In this document: one piece after another, positions 56,681-64,000 of the stretch
How positions within the stretch are numbered: the first letter of the stretch is position 1
Layout: the number at the start of each line of letters is the position of its first letter
DNA from: Piliocolobus tephrosceles
Lineage: Eukaryota > Chordata > Mammalia > Primates > Cercopithecidae
NCBI RefSeq assembly: GCF_002776525.5
Contig: NC_045438.1
Coordinates: 149,026,095-149,090,094 of the forward strand
Reading direction: 5' to 3'
Length of the DNA stretch: 64,000 bases
The notes under the pieces: generated by a model
The model's database searches: none
What the model saw: only the letters and a program-made list of their open reading frames with translations
Told to the model about the DNA's origin: nothing
Program-made: the position numbers and the translations under genes

Positions 56681-56988
56681 GGTTGGGTATGGTGGCTTAT
56701 TCCTGTAATCCTAGCACTTTGAGAGGCCAAGATGGTCAGATCACTTGAGGTCAGGAGTTTGAGACCAGCCTGGCCAACAGGGCAAAACCCCATCTTTACT
56801 AAAATACAAAAAAATTAGCCAGGCATGGTGGTGCACACAAGTAGTCCCAGCTATTCAGGAGGCTGGGGCAGGAAAATCGCTTGAACCCAGGAGGTGGAGA
56901 TTGCAGTAAGCCGAGATCTTGCCACTGCACTCCAGCCTGGGTGACAGAGCGAGACTCTGTATCCAATAAACAAAACAAACAAACAAAC
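56681..56988 (+). mobile_element. Alu: Alu SINE, full length, (AAAC)n tail
   Basis: A sense Alu with a 15-bp target duplication carrying one mismatch: aaacaaccatgtcta (56666-56680) and aaacaaccatctcta (56989-57003). The tail is a short AAAC repeat. Confidence 0.97.
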
Positions 56989-57094
56989 AAACAACCATCT
57001 CTAAAACTTATTTTTCTGATAACAGATTAAAGACAGGCACGTGTTCTTAGGAATTCCTTTCATGAAAAGAAAAAAGAAGAACCCTATTACTCCT

Positions 57095-57191
57095 CCTTTG
57101 CATTTTGGTAGGCCCTATGACTGCTTTGTGGATCGAATATGATAGCAATAATGTTCTGTCAGTTTTCAAGTCCAGGCCTGAAGACACTGGT
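57095..57191 (+). mobile_element. old MaLR-type LTR, outer nest (left part)
   Basis: Text such as gttctgtcagttttcaagtc matches the MaLR-like element that continues at 59550. It is cut by a second LTR insertion. Confidence 0.5.
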
Positions 57192-57460
57192 AGTTATCCA
57201 TAGTAGTGGGAATTTTAAGTTGTCCTCCAAAATTTTATCTCATAGAGTGCATGCCTCTTTTTGTAGACTTCTCTTGATTTGGGATGAGACCTGTGACTAT
57301 GACAAATGTCACTTCAGGAATTATGTTACCACATATGGCAATGGTAAAGGCATTTCTGGGTGTAATTAAGGTCTCTAGTAAGTTGGCTTTGAATTAATGA
57401 AAGGGAAATTATCCTGGTTAGGTTAGAACTAGTCAGGTGATCCTTTTAAAAAGGGCTAGG
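57192..57460 (+). mobile_element. old LTR, middle nest (left part)
   Basis: The block gggaattttaagttgtcctcc, then ctgtgactatgacaaatgtc, then atcctggttaggttagaac, all in the order of an old MaLR/ERVL-type LTR. An L1M is inserted after ggctaggtctt; the LTR continues at 59243. Confidence 0.65.
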
Positions 57461-58402
57461 TCTTTGCAACGAATAGTGCTGGAACAACTGGATATCCAAA
57501 GAATGAAATTGGACCCCTTCCTCACACCATACACAGAAATAAACACAAAGTGGATTTTAGACCTAAATGCAATTGCTAAAATTATTAAACACTTAGGAAA
57601 CATACGATAAACATCATGAACTTGGGGCAGGCAATAATTTCTTAGATACAACATCAAAAGCAAAGTAGCAAAAGACCAAAAAAGATAAATTGTACTTCAT
57701 CAAAATTAAAATTGCAATGATTCTAAGGATGTAATCAAGAAAGTGAAAAGTCAACCCATGAAATTGGGAAAATATTTGCAAATCACATATCTAGCAAGAA
57801 ATGTGTTCATAATATATTAAAAAAAAAAACTCTTGAAACTCAGGAATTGAAATAAAAATAACTCAATTTTAAAAATGAATAAAGGATTTGAATAGGTATT
57901 TTTCCCAAAGAAGGTATACAAGTGGCTAATAAGCAAATTATTAGTCATTAGGGACATGCACATAAAAACCACAATGAGATACTACACACCCAATAGGATA
58001 GTTATAATAATAAAAAAGACAAATAATAACAAGTGTTGAAAAGGATGAGGAGAAATAAGAATCTTCATACATTGCTGGTGAGAATGGAAAATGGTATGGC
58101 TGCTTTGGAAAATAGTTTAGCAGTCCCTCAAATTTTTCAACATAGAGTTACCATATAATCTAGCAATTCACTCCTAGGTATAAAACCAAGTGAAATACAA
58201 GCATATGTGCATACAAAAACTTCTGTATGAATGTTTATAGTAGCATTGTTCACAATAATCCCCAAATAAAATCAATCTAAACATCTATCAACATTGATAG
58301 ATAAATAAAATGTAGTATATCCATAAAAATATTACTCAGCTATAAAAGGGGATAAAGTAAAAATACATAACACAACGTTATATCTTGAAAACATTTGCTA
58401 AG

Positions 58403-58456
58403 TCACAAAAGACTTAGTGACTCATGATTATGAATCAGTCACTAAGTCTTTTGTGA
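58403..58456. repeat. perfect 20-bp inverted repeat with 14-bp loop
   Basis: tcacaaaagacttagtgact (58403-58422) is the exact reverse complement of 58437-58456. It lies in L1M text where consensus-like elements have no such palindrome, as far as I recall. Confidence 0.97.
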
Positions 58457-58565
58457 ATGTGAATGATTCCACTAATATAACTGAACAGGAAAACATTTAT
58501 AGAGATCAAATCCATTAGTGGTTGTCTAGGGCTAGGGGCAGCAGTGGAATTGAAAGTAACTGCTT

Positions 58566-58746
58566 GGCCGGGTGCAGTGGCTCATGTCTGTAATCCCAGC
58601 ACTTTGGGCGGCTGAGATGGGCAGATCACCTGAGGTCAGGAGTTCAAGACCAGCCTGGCCAACATGGTGAAATCTGGTCTAGGACCATGCCACTACACTC
58701 CAGACTGGGTGACAGAGCAAGATACCATCTCAAAAAAAAAAAAAAA
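58566..58746 (+). mobile_element. Alu: Alu SINE with internal deletion
   Basis: About 180 bp. The 5' monomer runs to catggtgaaat, then jumps to the last part of the second monomer (catgccactacactcc). The deleted part is about 110-130 bp. The flank repeat aaagtaact (58553 and 58747) marks the insertion edges. Confidence 0.95.
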
Positions 58747-58900
58747 AAAGTAACTTCTAATGGGCACAGCGTTTCTTTCTGGGATGAGAAAAGCATCCTA
58801 AAGTTAGAAAGCAATTAAGGTTGCACAATTCTGTGAATATGCTAAAAACTATTGAATTTCCTACCTTAAATGAGCGAGTTATATTTCAATAAAGCTGTTT

Positions 58901-59210
58901 ATTTTTTTATTTTTTTTATTTTTTTATTTTTTAGACAGAGTCCTGCTCTGTCAACAGGCTGGAGTGCAGTGACATGATCTCGGCTCACTGCAATATCTGC
59001 CTCCTGGGTTCAAGTGATTCTCCTGCCTCAGCCTCCCGAGTAGCTGGAACTACAAGTGCCCGCCACCACACCAGACTAATTTTTGTGTTTTTAGTAGAGG
59101 TGGGGTTTCACCATGTTGGGCAGGATCGTCTCGATCTCTTGACCTCGTGATCTGCCTGCCTCGGCCTCCCAAAGTGCTGGGATTACAGGCATGAGCCATT
59201 GCAGCTGGCC
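58901..59210 (-). mobile_element. Alu: Alu SINE, antisense
   Basis: A full-length antisense Alu with a T-rich tail on the left. It is inserted at the 3' end of the L1M. Flanking aagctgttta and aactgttctt suggest a short duplication. Confidence 0.96.
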
Positions 59211-59242
59211 AACTGTTCTTTTTTTCTTAAACAAAAAAAGTT

Positions 59243-59549
59243 TATGTCTTCCCTGAGCTCAGAGACATTCCCCTGTTGGTCTCAAAGAAAGCAGTTGCCT
59301 TGAGTTCTAGAACTGCTAGAAATGAATTCTGCCAACAACCCAAGTGAGCTTGGAAAAGGATGCTAAGCCTCCGTTGAGATTGTCACCCTGGTTGACACCT
59401 TGATCAGTCTTTGTGAGATACTGAGCAGAAGACCCAGCTAAACCATGCCCAGATTTCTGACCTACAGAAACTGTGAGACAGTAAATGGGCAATGTTTTAT
59501 GCCACCAAGTTTGTGGTAATTTGTTACATGGTAATGGAAAACTAGGACA
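59243..59549 (+). mobile_element. old LTR, middle nest (right part)
   Basis: Continues 57192-57460: gaattctgccaacaacccaa, atgcccagatttctgaccta and ggtaatttgttacatggtaatgg at the end. Confidence 0.65.
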
Positions 59550-59803
59550 TTTCTTCTTTTAGTGTCTTGGAACACTTGCTTTTGAAACTCAGCTGCCATG
59601 ATGTGAGAAGCTCAAGTCACATGGACAAGCTCCTAAGCTCCCAACCAAGAGCCAGCATCATCTGCCAGCCATGAGAGTGAGCCACTGTGGCCACTCAGTC
59701 CAACTTAGTCAGACTGCAGCTGCCTGACAGACCCCAAGCAAGAACCACTAAGCTGTGCTCAGCTAATTCACAGAAATGTGAGAGATAATAAATGTAAGTT
59801 TTA
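59550..59803 (+). mobile_element. old MaLR-type LTR, outer nest (right part)
   Basis: The text cttggaacacttgcttttga, aagtcacatggacaagctcc and gagagataataaatg (with an AATAAA signal at 59787-59792) continue the LTR begun at about 57095. Confidence 0.6.
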
Positions 59804-61054
59804 GGGTGGTTAGTTATATGACTATAGATAACAGGGATTTTTAAAATGCTTATTTTATTCATTTAAAAGGGTCTTTTAAATTCTCTTAGTCTTACAAGTG
59901 AAACACTGCTTTCAGTTTTCTTCATTTTGCTCCTGGAATCCTTCTGACTGTATTGAAGGTTAACAGGTGACTTCTCTTAGAAAGAGCTGAAAGACATGGT
60001 TAAATTTTGTGCATCTTCAATTCAAAATTAAACACTTATTTTAGTAGAGTGAAGTTGTAATTCACTCTACTCAATGAAGCTGTATTTAAGAAAAACAATA
60101 ATAAGGGCCACACTGAGAATGTTGTAATTAATTAAAGAATTCATTGTCATTATTATATAAGTATAGATAGAGATTTGTGTTTAGGAAGAAGAAAATCCAA
60201 CACAGATAAATTGAATCCAAATTAAAAATGTATAATAAATATCATAAAAAAGACCACTCATAACTATGATGTTATATGAAGAAATGGCCATAATTAATAA
60301 ATTCCTTATGCTGTTATACTTTAGATTGACTAGAATTTCCATACTAAGTAAAACTACTCTGTGGTAACATTTTTGTTGCTTGTGCCTTCTTGTATTATTC
60401 ACTGTGGCTAAAGTCAGTTTGTTCACAAGTATGATAATTATCTAATTCTGGATAGGAAAACTCTTCTTATCTCTGGAATAAAGTTTCTAATTGCAGTAAA
60501 AATAATTTTCAAATATTTTTGGGCAAAAAGTCAGTGCATGAGCTTCAAATCTGCTTTGTTCTGTTAAAATTGGAATCGAGAGTTTGAGAGCTACAGCCTC
60601 ATAAGGAAGTAATCGCATTAGTCACCCTCCTGGCACTACATGGGTATTAATCTTTTCCTTTCATCAGCCTCTCTCACTCTTGCACAATTTTATAAGGTCC
60701 CCCACAAAGCCCAATTAATATTGTTTCTTTCTTTAAAATTCATGAATGTGCAATTAATAATCGATGATCTTGGGAGAATAAAAGAAACAAGTTTGGAATT
60801 TCTAAATCATCTTGACAGGCAGCTGTATTCCACAGGCTATTTCAAGGAGTAACTACCTACCTATTATGTCTTCATTATAGACAAACTGGCTTGAATATTT
60901 ATTACCCAGAATAAGTGATTGTCTTACTAATAAACTTTATGAATATATTTGGGACTTAAAAAATCATCTTGAATGTTTGATAATCTTTTCATTTGATGTG
61001 TATTAAAAATCACTTAATTAAAAGGCCATCTTTGAACATACAAAAGATGTTCTA
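59804..61054. other. unassigned stretch, A+T-rich
   Basis: No gene recognised; the 81-codon minus-strand frame at 60181-60426 has no known domain. Confidence 0.45.
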
Positions 61055-61255
61055 GCCCCACATCCCTTCACATCACCCTGTTTAATTCTGGTATTTTCTC
61101 CACTATTTTCTTTCTTTTTAATGAGTCACTCTTTCTTCTTAGAGCAAAAGTCCTGTGCAAGCAATGACCTTGTTTGTCATGGTTCCTGTGGACTCTGCAG
61201 CACCTATAACAGTGCTTGGCCAACAGTAGAAGCTCAGTAACTGTTTCCTGAAGGA
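61055..61255 (+). mobile_element. L2: L2 LINE 3' end
   Basis: Sense L2 text: 'atgaccttgtttgtcatgg', 'ctgcagcacctataacagtgc', 'agaagctcagtaactgtttc'. Confidence 0.7.
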
Positions 61256-61725
61256 GTCAGTATCTAGCTTGCTCTTCAATAATAATAAAAATAATAATAA
61301 ATGTTCAGTTGGCCTTCATTAGTGGCAATCTAATGTGCTTAATATCAAATGCAAAATCTAACTGGATACTTCCTCTAGTTGAGGGAATGTATTTGGTCGG
61401 CCGCTCTAAGCCACATGAGATTTGGTTAGGATCATTGATTTCCTTTGCTGAAGTCAACTGGTTAATGGAGTTGCAGCAGATTACAAAGCAAATTTCCAGG
61501 TTGACCTAACCATTGAATTCAAATAAAGTATTCCATCATGACCACAAGCTGGGAGAGTATTCTCAAGTATCAAAGTTCAGGCACGTGAAATGTTACTTTC
61601 TTTAATATCTTTAAGACTGAACTCAGTTTCTGTCTTGAACCCAATCTTTCACAACTGTTATTAAATTTTATTCCACTTTGAAGTGGGAATTGGAGTAGGA
61701 GCAACCACAAATAAGAACTTTCTGT
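61256..61725. other. unassigned stretch with (AAT)n tract
   Basis: An AAT repeat at 61278-61301, otherwise no recognisable gene. Confidence 0.5.
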
Positions 61726-62032
61726 GGTTGGGCGTGATGGTTCACACCTGTAATCCCAGCACTTTGGGAGGCCAAGGCAGGAGGATCACAAGGTCAGGAG
61801 TTCGAAACAAGCCTGACCAACATGGTGAAACCCTGTCTCTACTGAAAATACAAAAACTAGCCGGGCATGGTGGCACGCGCCTGTAATCCCAGTTACTCAG
61901 GCGGCTGAGGCAGGAAAATCACTGGAACCCAGGAAGAGGAGGTTGCAGTGAGCCGAGGTCATGCCACTGTACTCCAGCCTGGGCGAGAGAACGAGACTGT
62001 CTCACAAAAACAAACAAACAAACAAACAAACA
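61726..62032 (+). mobile_element. Alu: Alu SINE, full length, (AAAC)n tail
   Basis: Sense Alu (S/Y-like), body ending in gactgtctc, followed by an AAAC repeat tail. The 67-codon frame over it is Alu read-through. Confidence 0.97.
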
Positions 62033-62074
62033 ACACCTATGTGGAAAGGATTACATAAATATAGCCTGTGTTTT

Positions 62075-62325
62075 ATAAGAAAGAGCATGGGATTTAGTGG
62101 CAGACAGACCTAAGATTCCATTTCAGTTGCACAACTTTTTAAATTATATGACCTTGAGCAAGTTAATGAACACCTACAACCTTTGTTTACTTCTGAAATG
62201 AGGACAATACTCCTTGCCTCCCAAGGTTCTATTAGAGGATTAAATCAGATAACCTTATAAAAAATATTTAGCTTATTATTTCACATATAATAACACTCAC
62301 TCATTATTGCTATTATTGGTTTTAT
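62075..62325 (+). mobile_element. MIR: MIR SINE
   Basis: Sense MIR: 'agaaagagcatgggatttag', 'tatgaccttgagcaagttaatg' and 'ttctattagaggattaaatc'. Confidence 0.75.
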
Positions 62326-63751
62326 GATTTTTGATCAGTTGTGAGCAAGTGATTTCAATAAATACAAATTTATATTCATTTGTTTAAGTCTTTCTTCATT
62401 ATGCTTTCCCCCATCAAGTTGGAAATTCCCTTTCTGTCATCCTTTTAGATTTATTCCTTATGCTTACTTTCCTTGAAGATGTTACTCATCCAAAACGTAA
62501 CTTAAAAAGACTTTATGAGAAGTTCTGATTTTGTTTACTTATTCCTACTTATCACGTGGTTAAATCAGTGTAGTCTTATTGTTCCCGTCTCAGTTGGGTT
62601 TTATACCTCCCTCCAATGGTGAGAGGAGAATTTCTGTCTCAAATTGAAGGACTTAATACCATCAAACCAATAGTGGTGGGGGGCAGAGAGGATTATCTTC
62701 TTTGGCAAAGATCCATATCTATGGATGCTGAGAAGGTTGGCCCTGATGGGATTTGTAAGACTCTTTCCCCCTTGGACCCCAGCATGCCAGGAGTCTGTGG
62801 CTTAGCAGTGGGCCACAAGGTTCCCACTCATATGTGGCCCTAGATTCCCAACTAAGGATGCCAGTCCTCTTTATATTAATCATTCATTTGAATAGAAACA
62901 TTTTGCTATGTATCTACCAAGTACAATGCTCTTTTCATAGGCAAATTTCAGATCAAATCATAGAAATCTTTATTAAGTATTAAAAAAGCAAATAAGCCAC
63001 TGATATTGACGTAAATTCAAGGCCCTTGCTATGTTAGATAGAGGATCTCATGAGGGGCTACACGTAAAGTGAAATGTAGGTAAGTTAAAATTGAAAAATA
63101 CGACTATGGCCTTTTGTTATCTATACATATAGACTCAATTCAGAGATCTTTTAACAACATAGTATTATTTCAAGCAGAATACATTTCTTGTAGTTTTTGA
63201 AAACTAATATTAATTTTATTAGATATAGAAACATCTTTAATCAGTTTATTTTGCTGGTGGAATAAATGAAATAAAGATATATATATATATATATAATGAC
63301 GTATAATGACACAGACTCTCACACATCTATCAGCACCTATCAGGGAATCATAATGTATTGTAAATAGAGGAAAGATAATTTCCAGAAAGTAAAGTAGGAT
63401 AAAGCTTGCCCCCACCCCTACCTCAGTGCTTGATGATGTTAACATAGTTTTGATGTCTGTGCCAAACCATTTTTCATTTCACTCACTGTAGGTTGAAACT
63501 GTACCAGTTGTTACTTGCTCCTGCTTAGATAAACAACCGTAGCAAGTACTGGAGTGGGGCTCATGCTGACCTCATCAGGAAACCATGTGTAGGTGGACTT
63601 CTTGGAGGCTTATGATTCAAGGTCAGAAAAGTGAAAATTGTCCACATAATTCTTACACACATAAAAGAAAACTGCTAACTGCTCTCTGTCCCTTCTCTCA
63701 GCCATTTGCCCTATTCCATTGCATAACCTGAGTTTTAGTAGTAATAAAGTT
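62326..63751. other. unassigned stretch with (TA)n tract
   Basis: A (TA)n tract lies at 63277-63295. The 75-codon frame at 62616-62843 has no known domain. Confidence 0.45.
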
Positions 63752-64000
63752 TTTTTAAAAAATTATATTTAATTTTTATGGGTACATAGTAGATGTATAT
63801 ATCTGTGAGGTGCATGAGATGTTTTGATACAGGTGTGCAATGTGAAATAATCACATCATAGAACATGGGATCTCCATGCCCTCAAGCATTTGTCCTTTGA
63901 GTTACAAAAAATCCGATTACACTCTGTAAGTTATTTTAAAATGTATAATTAAGTTGTTATTGATTATAGTCACCCTATTGTGCTCTCAATTAATAGGTAT
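63752..64000 (-). mobile_element. LINE-1: L1 3' UTR, antisense, continues past window end
   Basis: Reverse L1 3' UTR of L1M/L1PA-type: aatttttatgggtacatagt, gatgttttgatacaggtgtg, tgaaataatcacatcatag, tcaccctattgtgctctc. It runs off the right edge. Confidence 0.9.

Larger units (their letters stand above)
57466..58900 (+). mobile_element. LINE-1: L1M, sense, ORF2 3' half to 3' end
   Basis: A sense L1M: ORF2 text near ggaacaactggatatcca, 3' UTR text near gtgaatatgctaaaaact, then the terminal atatttcaataaagctgttt. It is split by an Alu (58566-58746) and ends just before another (58901). Many stops. An imperfect duplication (taggtctt at 57457, tatgtctt at 59243) fits insertion into the LTR. Confidence 0.85.

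Overview
This window is nuclear DNA of a primate, probably an Old World monkey. It holds 16 Alu insertions. The youngest one (45331-45761) carries bases I associate with the cercopithecid AluYR lineage rather than the human/ape AluY consensus. I recognise no protein-coding exon, tRNA gene or functional RNA gene. All open frames are short and are either repeat-derived or chance. The window reads as intergenic or deep-intronic sequence, A+T-rich, with one C+G-rich island that is a retroviral LTR. A run of exactly 100 N (45617-45716) marks an assembly gap inside an Alu tail.

Layout. 1-18.8 kb: mostly sequence I cannot assign, dotted with Alus, a short L1 end flanked by an unusually long direct repeat (4908-5434), an antisense MaLR-type LTR, MIRs, an L3/CR1 fossil and one L1 3' end. 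18.8-21.3 kb: an L1 with an inverted 5' segment (twin priming), sitting inside a split MER5-like DNA transposon. 21.3-28.6 kb: mostly unassigned, with an Alu and a MIR split by a hAT element. 28.6-32.2 kb: a tail-less 5S rRNA retropseudogene, an L2 split by a Tigger-like element, then an Alu split by a solitary LTR12 (ERV9) LTR. 35.6-37.6 kb: an L2 split by a hAT element, then a young L1 end with clear target-site duplications. 39.1-42 kb: an Alu, then an old antisense LINE broken by an ERV1-type solitary LTR and a MaLR LTR. 42.7-46.7 kb: MIR, Alu, L1M, AluY, MIR and L2. 48.7-55.5 kb: an antisense L1M, then a long degraded L1 holding an Alu, a CA microsatellite and a 255-bp internal duplication. 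56.7-59.8 kb: an Alu, then a four-level nest (LTR in which lies another LTR, then an L1M, then two Alus). 61-64 kb: L2, Alu, MIR and an L1 3' end running off the edge.

No genes work together here. The content is a layered record of transposition. The parts that could act today are the LTR12 and ERV1-type LTR promoters and the polyadenylation signals in LTRs and LINEs. I did not find a new biological system. The most interesting items are rearrangement records: a perfect 20-bp hairpin, the 255-bp duplication, the twin-primed L1, and the 5S retrocopy. Family names are from memory of consensus sequences and were not run against a library; boundaries without target-site duplications are approximate.
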